Part shown: positions 31,303 through 42,690 of the stretch, in pieces
Numbering within the stretch: position 1 is the first letter of the stretch
How the letters are laid out: each line of letters begins with the position of its first letter
Assembly: GCF_000003815.2 (NCBI RefSeq)
Contig: NC_049991.1
Coordinates: 9,154,764-9,218,763 of the forward strand
Length of the DNA: 64,000 nt
Source of the DNA: Branchiostoma floridae
Taxonomy: Eukaryota > Chordata > Leptocardii > Amphioxiformes > Branchiostomatidae
Direction of reading: 5' to 3'
Position numbers and translations under genes: made by a program
The notes under the pieces: model-generated
The model's database searches: none
The model's input: the letters and a program-made list of their open reading frames with translations, nothing else
Told to the model about the DNA's origin: nothing

Positions 31303-33038
31303 AGGACAGCATCAGAAAATCCTGAAATCATTATTTTCCAGTAGTTTACTCATTAAAAAGTTGATGTACGTCAATTTTTACATTGATCCGCCTAATATGA
31401 CCCTGTAGACACGTTTGAACTTCGCGCTCTCCTCCTCTCTCCCGCCGCGCTGGGCCATGACGTAATGGCCCCGTGCTGATCGTCTGACGTCACGGATCCG
31501 AAACTTCTGGCCAGCCATTTTGCTCGGTGAACCTCGGTCCTCTCAGCGGTAAATAATCACTCCACCATTCTGGAGTTTAGTCCGCTGTTGTTGACAATTA
31601 CCTTCGTGGACCTGTAAGTCGCGTTGTGAGCTGTCTACGAAGCCATAGTCCCCGGGAGACTGAACATGAATGAGTTTGTCTGCATGTAAACCGCGCGGCG
31701 ACGGAACGAAATCAAAACAATAGTGGAGGGGGAGGTTCACGCACCGTGCCATTCTGGACTGTTACAGGAGCGAGTTCGAGTCAGTTCTTACCTTCTCCTT
31801 TCCGGACAGCACATCGATAATTACACGTAAGCTTCCAAGAATTAGGGTTGAATTTATAGTTGTCCAACTAACATTGACTTTAAAAAAACCCCGAGTTTTC
31901 GTGACATTTTTCCTCTGACAACATACCCTTGATCGCTACATATCGAACGATCCCGTTTTCGTGCCCAAACAGATAGCACCAAAACTTAACAGACTCGAGC
32001 GATTTACGCCGCGCCTTTCACTTTATTTTCTGTTTCTGAGGAAATTATCTGGACTGGCTGGTTTTTCTTGTAGCTTTGGCGGAGATTGTTGGGTGTTCAA
32101 TCAAAACAAATCACGGACTTTGAAACAAAGCCGATCATTTCGGGCCATTCACCATGCCCGCCTGTGTACGATGGAAGCACGGAGAGCAAATAAATAAGTT
32201 TTTACAGATTTCCGAAGAATGATGATCGCGGGCTACATAAGTGGCTAATCGCTGTGAAGCTTCATATCAAGCCGTTATGGACAATTGAAAAAATTCGTCA
32301 AAATTGCCATGTGGCGCGTGGATCTGCTCTGACCATTTTTCACCCGACTGTTGTTATGACGGTGTTTGGGCGCGAAAATGGGATCGTTCGATATGTAGCG
32401 ATCAAGGGTATGTTGTCAGAGGAAAAATGTCACGAAAACTCGGGTTTTTTTTAAAGTCAATGTTAGTTGGACAACTATAAATTCAACCCTAATTCGTGGA
32501 AGCTTACGTGTAATTATCGATGTGCTGTCCGGAAAGGAGAAGGTAAGAACTGACTCGAACTCGCTCCTGTAACAGTCCAGAATGGCACGGTGCGTGAACC
32601 TCCCCCTCCACTATTGTTTGAAGTTCGTTCCGTCGCCGCGCGGTTTACGTGCAGACAAACTCATTCATGTTCAGTCTCCCGGGGACTATGGCTTCGTAGA
32701 CAGCTCACAACGCGACTTACAGGTCCACGAAGGTAATTGTCAACAACAGCGGACTAAACTCCAGAATGGTGGAGTGATTATTTACCGCTGAGAGGACCGA
32801 GGTTCACCGAGTTTGGCTGGCCAGAAGTTTCGGATCCGTGACGTCAGACGATCAGCACGGGGCCATTACGTCATGGCCCAGCGCGGCGGGAGAGAGGAGG
32901 AGAGCGCGAAGTTCAAACATGTCTACAGGGTCATATTACTATTAGGCGGATCAATGTAAAAATTGACGTACATCAACTTTTTAATGAGTAAACTACTGGA
33001 AAATAATGATTTCAGGATTTTCTGATGCTGTCCTTTAA
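31299..33038. mobile_element. palindromic TTAA-flanked DNA transposon (Kolobok/T2-like), inside the LINE
   Basis: TTAA at 31299-31302 and 33035-33038 flanks a 1,732-bp unit beginning AGGACAGCATCAGAAAATCC and ending in its exact reverse complement. Arms of roughly 665 bases (31303 to about 31968; about 32362 to 33034) are nearly identical, giving the same 69-residue frame on opposite strands (31543-31752 and 32582-32791). Removing the unit with one TTAA restores the LINE frame across the junction (DEV-KQA). TTAA duplication, an AGG terminus and an internal THAP-like remnant fit the Kolobok superfamily (the Xenopus T2 family has TTAAAGGRR ends) better than piggyBac. No intact transposase. Confidence 0.85.
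32152..32340 (+). pseudogene. THAP zinc-finger remnant inside the palindromic element
   Basis: An ATG-CCC-GCC-TGT start (MPAC, as in THAP proteins) is followed, one frame over, by SFYRFPKNDDRGLHKWLIAV. This matches the THAP FxxFPxD..RxxxW pattern, with a downstream Cys-His. A stop and a frameshift break it. THAP domains are the DNA-binding part of P and Kolobok transposases. Confidence 0.6.
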
Positions 33039-34509
33039 ACAAGCTATTTCTAACCTGAAAAAAGGTAAAGCTTCGGGTGGTGACCTCATTCGTAATGAAA
33101 TGTTAAAATGTTCGCCACATATTATCATAGAACCGCTTACGAAACTTTTTAACTTATTCTTATCTTCCGGATACTTTCCCCAAGACTGGTGTACCAGCCA
33201 CATTGTTGCTATTCATAAAGGCGGGGCAAAAGACGACGCTGGCAACTATAGAGGAATTTCGGTCACTAGTTGCCTTTCCAAGTTGTTTACATCAATACTA
33301 AACACACGCCTAACCACATTTCTAGACGAAAATAATCTAATCTCCCCAAACCAAGCCGGCTTTAGAAAAGGATTTGGCACGAATGATAACTTATTTGTCT
33401 TGGACTCCTTGCGAAGCAAACACCTTTCCGAAAACAAACGCATTTATTCANNNNNNNNNNNNNNNNNNNNNNNNNNNNNNNNNNNNNNNNNNNNNNNNNN
33501 NNNNNNNNNNNNNNNNNNNNNNNNNNNNNNNNNNNNNNNNNNNNNNNNNNNNNNNTGTATGTACACTAAACCTCAGACGTGTGTAAAAACCGAGTCCGGT
33601 CTAACGCCTCCATTTGTTACCAAAAAAGGTGTTAGACAAGGCTGCAATCTAAGTCCTACATTGTTCAACCTATTTATTAATGACCTCGTTCATGTACTTG
33701 ATAATGCCGAATGTGAACCACCATCTCTACATAATTTATTTGTATCGTGCTTGTTATATGCAGACGATGTGGTTATACTTTCTGAATCAGATAAAGGGTT
33801 GCAATGCGCGCTCAACAGACTAAGCGCCTTTTGCAAAAAATGGAAACTCCATGTTAACCTAAAGAAAACTAAAGTTATCATCTTCAACAAATCTGGCCGA
33901 TCCTTCCGAAACCAAACATTCGTATTCGATCAAGACACTCTGGACATAGTACCTTCTTACTGCTATCTAGGCCTGACTATTACATCGTCGGGAAGCTTCT
34001 CCCTGGCCAAAAAACAACTTTCACTCAAAGCTCGTAAAGCTATGTATAGTTTGAAATCTCTCATTCGCTCTTCCGTTTCGCCAAAATGCTTGCTAAGAAT
34101 ATTTGATTCCTGTATAAAACCGATTCTCCTATATGGATGTGAAATTTGGGGCACGGAGTCTATAAATGACAACTCTCCAATTGAAGCTTCGCATCACCGC
34201 TTTTGTAAGAATATACTTGGAGTTTCCAGAAATTGTAGTAATTTGGCATCTAGAGCGGAGCTTGGTAGATTTCCTTTAGACTTAGATATATCCGTGCGTG
34301 TTATTCGTTACTGGCTACGCTTATTACAAATGGATCCTCATAGACATTTATTACAAGCTGATGCCCTTTTGTATCAACATAGATCTATTTCTAACGGTCG
34401 TAGGAGAACTTTGTTACAACGAGTCAAAGAAATTTTAGATGGTAGTGGTCTTTCCTACCTGTTCTATTCATGTAACTCACTTAGTGATATCAGACTCGTC
34501 ATAACTTAA
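33039..34509 (+). pseudogene. LINE reverse transcriptase, gapped and ending early
   Basis: Reverse-transcriptase blocks in order: ISNLKKGKASGGD, YRGISVTSCLSKLF, NQAGFRKGFGTNDNL, (gap), VRQGCNLSPTLFNLFINDL, catalytic LLYADDVVIL, CKKWKLHVNLKKTKVIIF, YCYLGLTI, and the thumb LYGCEIW. The catalytic aspartates are present. The 105-N gap removes the segment carrying the first catalytic aspartate. The frame stops at 34509 inside a 60-bp duplicated segment. Confidence 0.8.
33451..33555. other. assembly gap (105 N)
   Basis: 105 N rather than 100, so probably 100 N plus masked bases or an estimated length. It falls in the LINE reverse transcriptase. Confidence 0.97.
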
Positions 34510-34619
34510 GCACTGATACCGGTAAGCTAAGGTTTTATATGTTTATCCAAACCTCTCGTCATAACTTAAGCACTGATACCGGTAAGCTAAGGTTTTACAA
34601 GACTTGTAATCAGCACATA
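34500..34619 (+). repeat. 60-bp tandem duplication within the LINE
   Basis: CTCGTCATAACTTAAGCACT and the following bases to GGTTTTA occur at about 34495 and again 60 bases later. The reverse-transcriptase frame terminates at this point. Confidence 0.9.
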
Positions 34620-34621
34620 CT

Positions 34622-34987
34622 ATGGAAAAATACTTAGAATTAGATAATTTTGATCTACGCTCCGCAATCAGCAAACTTAGAATTAGTGCCCACCCTCTCG
34701 AAATTGAGAGAGGGCGGTACAAGAAGCTACCTGTATGTAAAAGAACGTGTAAGCAGTGCCCGTCAAACATGGTGGAAGACGAAACACATTTTATGTCAAA
34801 CTGTTCTTTCTATGATCACGAAAGAAAGGAGCTGTTTGAAGAGGCCACCAAATTCCATCCAAACTTCTTAACATTCACCGACAAAAAGAAAACAATTCTC
34901 CTTCTAACTTCACAAAACCCACACATAATAGAAAAGGTGGGATGTTTCGTCTTCCACTGTCTTCGAAAAAGGAGTCGAACCCAATAG
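34622..34987 (+). pseudogene. LINE C-terminal Cys/His domain
   Basis: Contains CKRTCKQCPSNMVEDETHFM and SNCSFYDHERKEL, the CxxxCxxC...EDExHF...C..Y...R pattern typical of the end of many animal LINE polyproteins. It sits in a different frame from the reverse transcriptase. Confidence 0.7.
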
Positions 34988-35127
34988 CCCAGGACCTAGA
35001 GTTAGCTTTTACTTGTTTTAGACTAGAGTAGACACCTTTGATATTGTTTTTACCTTGTCTGAATTCATGTCACCTGCAATTAGCCCACGGGCAAGAATTT
35101 GCAATAAACTTTATATAAAAAACTTCT

Positions 35128-35845
35128 ACACAGCGTCTTCAACAGAGTGTACGTTTTTATATGCCAGTACTATGCTAATAACCAATAGTGTCGACAATAA
35201 ATTATACATCAAATGAAAGCTAAGGTTTCCGTGAAGCAACACAGAAATTTCAAGAGGGGTAGAGAACTCGTGATGGCTGTAACGCCGTTACAAAGTTCGA
35301 AAAATTGAAATTTTACTTACGGCCTCGCTGTTCTCAAACTTGTGCTCACTTGTGCTGACTTGTGCTCACCCCAGCTGCTTGTGATGTGTGTTTACTTATG
35401 TAGTCATTTATACCATTTTCAACCCTAATTAGCATACAGACAAACCTACCCAGAATCCCGGCGAGACCGGAAGATGTGTATTTCACAAGGTGTCAGACGT
35501 GTCAATGCGTGTCAGACAATTCCATATTGTATAGCTTTGTCTCAAGGTTTTGAGGTAAAAAAAGGCACGCCAGATGGTGTCAGACAGAAGCATAAGTTCC
35601 AGACATGTAGTTACCAAGACAATTACTTCATTAGCAAGAAACAATTCCATATTGTATAGCTTTGTGTCTAGAATTGAATAAGGTTTTGACGTCAAAATGT
35701 GTATCGGTCTACTATGATTTTAACAAAACGCTGGAAAAAATATAGCAAGAATGTACATGAAATCTTGAAATCTTTATTAAAATACCACGTTAGGTTACAG
35801 GTTACATGTTGCTGTTATAGGTTACATTATACGTATGGTCTGAAA
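35128..35845. other. repeat-rich spacer
   Basis: CAATTCCATATTGTATAGCTTTGT occurs at about 35518 and 35643, a 125-base direct repeat. No gene recognised. Confidence 0.4.
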
Positions 35846-36820
35846 TGCCCTGTAGTAGTGTAGTATTGTAGCGTGCTCTTGTAGCGGCAAGACCACGCTA
35901 CAATACTAACGGGGGCCACCCTAAGACGGTCCCCGTCGTAAGACGGAACGGAGTACACCGTGTTTGTTGCCACTGACTATGCTGATTACAAAGGTAAATA
36001 AACCAAGTCCATGCACACAGCTTTAATTTGCATTCCAAGTATACTTTAACATATTTACTTCATGTTTTTAACAAAACAGAATTCTAACAGTAATGTTGAC
36101 AGTGCTGAATCACTGCGGTCACCGGCCTCTGCGTATTGGCGGCTCGTGTCGCTAACTATACGAACTCTTTCAAGCAGTCACACAACTGCCATGATACACA
36201 TAAATAAAGCTCCATAAAACACTATGAATATGGGTCTTCAAATGTCTGTTGAGTAGAAAAGCAACCAAAAGGAAGCGACATAAACATTGCCACCATTGTA
36301 CTCCCAAGGGAGTGTGGCCGTGAAGGTGACAGACTAGAGTACGCTCCAAAGATTTATTTGACTGTAACAAATGATTCGTGCTGTCTATGAAAATAAGACT
36401 TGATAGAGAGATGTAGATGATATTTTCATATAATCAGACCGAGTTTTGTTGATGTTAGCGGTGTCTTTTTTTCGTAATGGTTTTTTTAGTCGGGCATTCA
36501 CAATCAGTGCATTCAGCCCATTGCCCGTAAAAACATGAGCTGGATTGTTCTAGGTACAGCCTTCCTCATGTGAGACAAGAAGTACATACAGTCACGATTT
36601 TACTGTCAAAAGAAAGCTAAAATAGCATATTATTAATTTTTTTCTGTGTACTTAAATTTACCACTTACTTCTGAAGAAAGCAAAATGTAAAAAAAGCGTG
36701 CCGAGTTAGGCACACTGTCCAGCGTAGCACAAAATTGGAAGGTTACATACACGAAATTGTCTCACATTGTCTACCCTCGTAGCGGCAAGACCTACTACAA
36801 TACTACACTACTACAGGGCA
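35846..36820. mobile_element. 975-bp element with 26-bp perfect terminal inverted repeats
   Basis: Left end TGCCCTGTAGTAGTGTAG... (35846-35871) is exactly reversed at 36795-36820. Just inside each end is GTAGCGGCAAGACC, and at the left this sits in the loop of a hairpin (AGTATTGTAGCGTG / CACGCTACAATACT). No frame of note inside, so it is non-autonomous. A clear target duplication was not found. Confidence 0.75.
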
Positions 36821-36950
36821 TTACACTACAGACACCTAGATGTCTGAAGTGTGCACAGCTACCATACCCGTTTTAATTTGGTAGGTTTCAGAAAGTCTTT
36901 CTGGAGACATGAACTGTTCTGTGAGACACTGATCGACTTCTGAAGAATGC
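36821..36950. repeat. short repeat shared with 43905-43940
   Basis: GACACCTAGATGTCTGAAGT is shared with the copy at about 43906. Likewise GTTACATGTTG(C/T)TGTTATAG at about 35802 matches about 43404. Together these suggest two copies of one outer element, one of them carrying the 975-bp insert. Confidence 0.45.
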
Positions 36951-37200
36951 TGCGCATGCGCATATAGCTCGAGGGCGTGGTCAATACCCATCTACACATC
37001 TGACAACCAATCAGCTATGCGGAGGGGTGGTGAGTGACAGTTGTCTATGAATATTAATAGCCTCACCTTGCCAAATTAGATAAAAGACGCAGTTTTTTTA
37101 AAAGACGACAGACAAAGTTTTGCTTGCAAGACATACCGTGTGTCTGCCCGTTGTTCGGCTCTACAAGACGGCTCTACAAGACTCAACAGGCGAAGGATTG
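36951..37200 (+). promoter_or_regulatory. candidate promoter and non-coding first exon
   Basis: TGCGCATGCGCA (a perfect NRF-1-type site) at about 36951-36962, ACCAATCAGC at about 37007, and a TATA-like GATAAAAGACG at about 37080. A transcript starting near 37110 would meet GAG followed by GTAAAAAT, a possible 5' splice site, at 37201. No coding start in this stretch. The only downstream plus-strand acceptor I trust is at 44319. Confidence 0.3.
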
Positions 37201-38258
37201 AGGTAAAAATTTCACTTTTATTCCATAGTTACAAGAACTTTACATATTAACAATTTCCTATGATGTCTGTGTATATAGTCGAATGGATAATGCGCGCTTT
37301 TCCCGTGAAACGTCACCTTCAGGAGAAATTTATATTTTTAGTGCAATCGACTTTTAAAGTGTAACTGAAATGAAATCGTCTGTATCGTTTCTACCAATAA
37401 TGTAAAAATTTGATCTTTTCTGAAAAAGTCAATGCAAGTTTCAAATCAATTGTCCGTCCGGAAGTCCCTCAAACAGCGACATAAAAATGTGTACTTTGAG
37501 CTCTTTGCTGGAACTAATTAGGAACACGCCGTGACGTCATTTTAGTTAGTCCCTACTAGCTGGTATGGTTGACTAGGGGAATAATGTACATTTGATAGAC
37601 CCGTATCTTATAAAGGAAACATAATTCATTGACGAAACTCGGCACGACTAAAGAACACATACTTCACTTCACTTGAAGGGAATTTCGTTCGTATTCACGC
37701 CACAAAAAATATATCTTAGAGGCACTTGAAGTTGATGCACGTACCAAGCGCGCGTAACGCAAGCGGGGAGAAAGTTCATTATTGTAGCGTGTGGAATAAG
37801 CGGGGATAAACAGCCATCGCTTCTTCTATACACAAATGATAGCATGAGCTTACATTATCCTCAGTAAGGAGGCCATGCTGTACATTAATTTGAAGATGTT
37901 TTCTAGCGGAAGCGCAGAAGTTTGTGCCTCTTTGCGGTCTCCGCTTGTGCCTGCTAGCGAAACCGGGACTAAAGCTTCGGTCGCGTACAAATATACAACA
38001 GCTGAGCAACTAACTACGTACAGTTCGCCAGGATTTAAAATGAGAAGCAACCTCATTGCCACAAGAAATGCGACTCAAATACATTCCCACTCAAAGTATG
38101 TGTTTGTTTACAAACCTGTAAGCTTTTATCGGATAACGTTAGATAGTACGTCGTAGACTGACTATTTCTAGTCGTGAGCACGGCCGATAGCTAAACGCCT
38201 CCAGATTGTGAGTCCGTGAAACATTTTGAGAGTGACTGTTCTTTCTGTCTCATATTTG

Positions 38259-39160
38259 TCTGCACAACAGACAGATTTCGTAAGCTCCCAGTGATTCGAG
38301 GAAAACACACAGACTGGTGTTTCCGTGATAGAAAATTCGAAAAGTGTGGTTAAATAATAGTGCATGGCACGGGGCCGCCATTTTTTGGGAGGAATTTTTC
38401 TTTGTTGTTGACGACGAAAAATCCAAGATTCACTCGTAACTAGGTTTTACGGTGACCATATCAGTACTACATATCAATGCTACAATATTCATGACAAAAT
38501 CTAGCGACAAAAGTGCCAAGTTTGTAGCTACACGAGCAAAAAAAACGAGTTATCGATGACATAGTAACGAGTACGTACATGCTTGTGGTCCCGCAACCCA
38601 GATATATTTTCCTTTGTTTACATGCTCAGGTTACGCTAGAAGTTTTTATACAAAACCAAACTATTTTAACTCACCTATCAACAACATGTGAGGGTCTGCA
38701 TGCTCTTTTACGTAAGGCGTAGGCAGCCAATTTTATTTCCCGTAATTCGTAGGGAAAACCATCTTATCTACGTAATTCGTAGCGAGGCGACCAAATTTAG
38801 CGTAATTGCCTTCCTTGATTTAGCGTAATACGTAGGGGGTTCTTTTAAATTCAGCGTAAATCGTTGTCGGAACTCCCCATGCAGACCCTCACATGTCCAC
38901 CGCTAAGACACTACACAACAGACAGATTTCGTAAGCTCCTAGTGATTCGAGGAAAAACATACAGACTGGTGTTTCCGTGAAAGAAAATTCGAAAAGTCTC
39001 AGGATTTTAGCGCACGGCCGCCATCTTTTTTGGGGCCATTTTTCTTAGAGTTCTTGTTGTTGACGACGAAAAATCCCAGATTCGCTCGTAACTTGGTTTT
39101 ACTGAGACCAAGAACTACAATATTCATGACAAAATCTAGTGACAATTTTTCCAACGTATT
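38259..39160 (+). repeat. two direct copies of a 250-bp repeat flanking a MITE
   Basis: About 38262-38520 and 38912-39145 share ACAGACAGATTTCGTAAGCT, AGACTGGTGTTTCCGTGA, GACGACGAAAAATCC and ATTCATGACAAAATCTAG. Each copy includes a GGCCGCCAT(C/T)TTT motif of YY1 type. Confidence 0.8.
38684..38896. mobile_element. 213-bp inverted-repeat element with CGTAATTCGTAG units
   Basis: ACATGTGAGGGTCTGCATG (19 bases) at 38684-38702 is exactly reversed at 38878-38896. The interior is about six degenerate copies of CGTAATTCGTAGGG at roughly 25-30-base spacing. No frame. No clear target duplication. Confidence 0.75.
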
Positions 39161-40450
39161 TTGAATACGGTCAGCAAATTTTCGTGCTTGAAAATCTAGG
39201 GACAGCGTCGTTTGTTGTTACGAGTTCGGTATAAGCGGTTCACTTTGTTATGAAATCTATCCGGACGCCTACAAGTACTTCACAACAATGGCACCACAGT
39301 TATGACCAGAATAAGCGAAATACAAGGTAAATTTACAGGGCGAATTACTACTAGTATGTGACAGATAAACGTCCTGCAGCTGTGATAAACTGTGGCGAAT
39401 TCACCCTTCTTCGCGCGCGTTCCGTAACTGGGAGTCGGCAGACCAGCGGTGTCAATAGTTGGAACTTTTCCTGCGATAATCCTTCTGGTCCTCCCACAGC
39501 TCTCCCCAATATAATCTCAAGGTTCATGTTGAAGTACGAGGGCTCGAAGTGTGCGGAGCTCGAAGTGTGCAGAGCCATAGATGTCGCGGAAGGAACCATG
39601 CCATCATGCCTCTGAACAAACTTGATACATAATTTTGTACACTGTTTTCTAGCTCGCTGAGACTCTCAATTTGTCAGCCACAGTTCTGTCATTTTTAACT
39701 TTGGGGAATCTGTGCATAGATATCCCCTCGGTAGACTGACTATTCTTACAGCTAACGCCATGTGGGCCTCCTGCGACACAATAACTTCTACTGGACTTTG
39801 TACTAACACGACCTGTAGTACAAGACGCCATTACAGCGGACGGGGGTAGAGCTACTAGAAGAACGCGACTCTCTAAAATGACGTCATGCATATCATTTGA
39901 ATTCGCCCTCGGATGCCCCAAGTCGCACTTTTTGAAGACGTTTTAACATTACTTCTCGACCGAATTATCACATGAAAAATATTTCAATCTAATAGCGAGG
40001 AAATGATCCTCTAGATCGTTAAAAAATAAATTGTATTCAATTGTATTTCTGCAAGTCTTTAACACAAGTATCGGCACCAATATATCTCTCCAGTGTTTTC
40101 AAAGGATGCCTAAAGAAAAACTACACGTGAAGACGGAGTGAATTAGCAAATGGAGTCTTAGTTTTACGGTAACTAGTACGTAAATACAATGGTGCGGGTC
40201 CGGCGTGCGCTCTGTGGAACGGGCGCTGATGCCAGCGCTGAAGCGTTCCTTTTCGGACGCCTCTAATGAGGTGGCCTCGCGCGGTTCAAATTTAAGCCTT
40301 TTTCGCCCTCGAAATTGATAATATGCCATATACCACCTGAAAGAATAGACTTCGGTGCATTATACGCACTAGATTTCCTTTCGTTCTGAAATCTGCTGTG
40401 AGGTAAAACGCAGCGGGGAACTTGCGTTAAAATCAACTGATTTCAGATCA
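39161..40450. other. no gene accepted
   Basis: Several 75-90-codon frames occur on both strands at 39350-40330 but none has family features or exon edges. The sequence has a moderate number of CG dinucleotides. Confidence 0.35.
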
Positions 40451-40469
40451 TATCATCAAACGGGTGGAG

Positions 40470-42690
40470 GTAAAAGTCGGTTTAAAAAGTACGTAGGAGT
40501 AAAATGGAAACCTTGAAAATTGCAAACGTGATGAAATATTGTTTGTACATAGTTGTAAACTCGAGCGACAAGCTTTTTGGTAGGTAGTCCCGACGCCCGG
40601 GGTTCATGGAACGTACAACTGTCTGAAAACGGCGCGCTGTTCGCAACGGCAGTCAGTCAGAAATTTTGAAGTTAGATTTAGATCACTTCGGGTTGGTATA
40701 TTGACCTGAAACTCGGATTTCATAAACTAGGGACCACCGTAAACAAAATTCCGGTCATAAACTTTAAGATTTACGGAGAGAGGATCTGTCCCGGTTCAGT
40801 AATTGCTAAATCGTCAAACCCGGTGCGTTCTATTCTGGAATCAAAATTATGACATGACTTCACTGAATATCGGGGCAAATGCATTACGTCCAAATAATCT
40901 GTAATAAATCTTATACTTTCAGAAACTAGAAGGTTTGCTCTTTCATAGGCAGGAGATTTCCTGTTGGTTTGACATCTACAACAGGTTCAAAACAACAGGG
41001 AAATTTACGCGAAAGTCACCTAATTTGGGGTCGTATTTGTGACAGGAAAACGGTACACAATCGGTTCAAAAATCTATATGAGCTAAAAAGGAGGCTAAAA
41101 TATTGTGAATGACAAGAAATTAAGAAGATACGCAGCTGTATACTCCAGCGACAAGCTTTCTTGTGAGGGGTGTTGACACCCGGAGTCATGGAACGGACTA
41201 CTTTCTCTCGCGGAAGGAAAAGAAAACTGCATAGAACTCTCGGCATGGCGTGGCGGCTGTGTTATTGGCAATTGCAGCGTTGTCAATTTATGAAAAATCA
41301 CTGTAAAATGATGAGAATGCCCAAAAATGAGATTTATAATGAAAAGATTTCCCTTATGATAATGAATTTATGATACATATGCTATAAATAACCTTGAACG
41401 ACTTTTGCTGTAAAGGAAATGACCCAAATGAACGGACACGAACCATATACCAGATTTGAATCGATGTGTACGTTTTGCACCATGTAACGTTATGTGTAAT
41501 TATGTATGTTAATATGTTTATTCACCAATTTTGCACATTTTTAAAATGAAAATGCTTAATATTTCATACTTATTTTGTATGAGGCGGAGTATTTTCATTG
41601 TCGGCGGATGGCTTGCCAGCCTATTGATGTCTAAATCTATCACATTTGTAAAAAGTGAGGAAAATATGGCCCATCGGTTTGAATGACTGCAATTTTGTAT
41701 TTTATCGGCGGCAGGCTACCAGCAATGATTAGCTTGTAACGTTATAACGCAAACGCAAACTTGTTATCATTCAACATAATTAATTTCTTTTTGAACGTTG
41801 TACGTTTATCTTTTTCTCCACATTCGTAGGTTAATCGATAAACCAGTTACTTATTTTTTGTTTTCAAGTATAAAATACTGACCAATTAAATAAATCAAAA
41901 GATGTATTTTAAGTTAACTCTGAATACGGATACAAGGTAAGTTTTGTGGAATTCGCAGTGTTTTTACTGGATCGAAAACCACTGTAAAATTATTAGAAAT
42001 GCATCTAAAATAGTTTTTCGGTGATAAAAAGGATGTTTACTTTTGATTCTTGGTGTAAAGTGGGCAAAATATATCCTTGATACTGTTTGGGGCATGGTAG
42101 CGGCATTGTTGGGGCACCGTTGGGGCACCTTTGCGGCACTGTTGGTAAGATCCACTTGCGTTATTTGTAAACTTTTTAAAAAACGTCGCGCTTGCAAGCG
42201 GCACTTCTAGGTTTGCTTGCGGCACCTCTAGGTTCCGTGGGGGTACATCTGCGTTTTCAAACGCAGCAATGCCGCAAGCGTGCCGCACGTCTTGTGAGAG
42301 GGGGCCTTACGGCAGTCAGTTAGAAATTTTGAAATTAGATTTATATCACTTCGGATTGGTATATTGACTTGAAACTCGGAATTCATAAACTGGGGACCAT
42401 CGTAAACAAGATTCCGGTTATAAACTTTAAGATTTACGGAGAGAGGAGCTGTGCCTGTTGGATAATTGCTAAATCGTCAAAGCCGGTGCGTTCTATTCTG
42501 GAATCAAAATTATGTCATGACTTCACGGAATATCGGGGCAAATGCATTATATATTAAAAATCTGTGATAAATCTTATACTTTTAGAAACTAGAAGGTTTG
42601 CTCTTTCATACGCGTGAGATTTCCTGTTGGTTTGAAATCTACAACATGTTCAAAACAACAGGGGAATTGTTGCTGGCGGTGACTGTACAA
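40470..42690 (+). repeat. set of direct repeats, 360-bp unit at 40650 and 42310
   Basis: 40651-41010 and 42311-42670 share long runs such as AACTTTAAGATTTACGGAGA and TGCGTTCTATTCTGGAATCA. A second module pair (about 40530-40615 and 41115-41200) shares GCGACAAGCTTT and the CCCG..GTTCATGGAACG/CCGGAGTCATGGAACGGAC region. At 42085-42260 there are many short G/C-rich units (GGGGCAC, GCGGCACTT). Confidence 0.8.

Larger units (their letters stand above)
30190..35127 (+). mobile_element. APE-type LINE (non-LTR retrotransposon), 5'-truncated and interrupted
   Basis: Order: end of the AP-like endonuclease, reverse transcriptase, C-terminal Cys/His segment, then a 3' untranslated tail with AATAAA at 35103-35108. 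The body is split by a TTAA-flanked element (31303-33034) and has a 105-N gap and a short duplication. The 3' terminus (GCAATTAGCCCACGGGCAAG) recurs in two other fragments in the window, so the family has been active here. Clade not assigned; motifs fit the CR1/Jockey/I side of the LINE tree. Confidence 0.8.

Noticed and set aside
31299..33038. piggyBac assignment for the TTAA element
   Set aside because: TTAA duplication fits, but the AGGAC terminus and THAP remnant fit Kolobok/T2 better.
39351..39615. Two opposed frames of 82-85 codons
   Set aside because: Mirror frames over the same DNA with no exon borders or family features.
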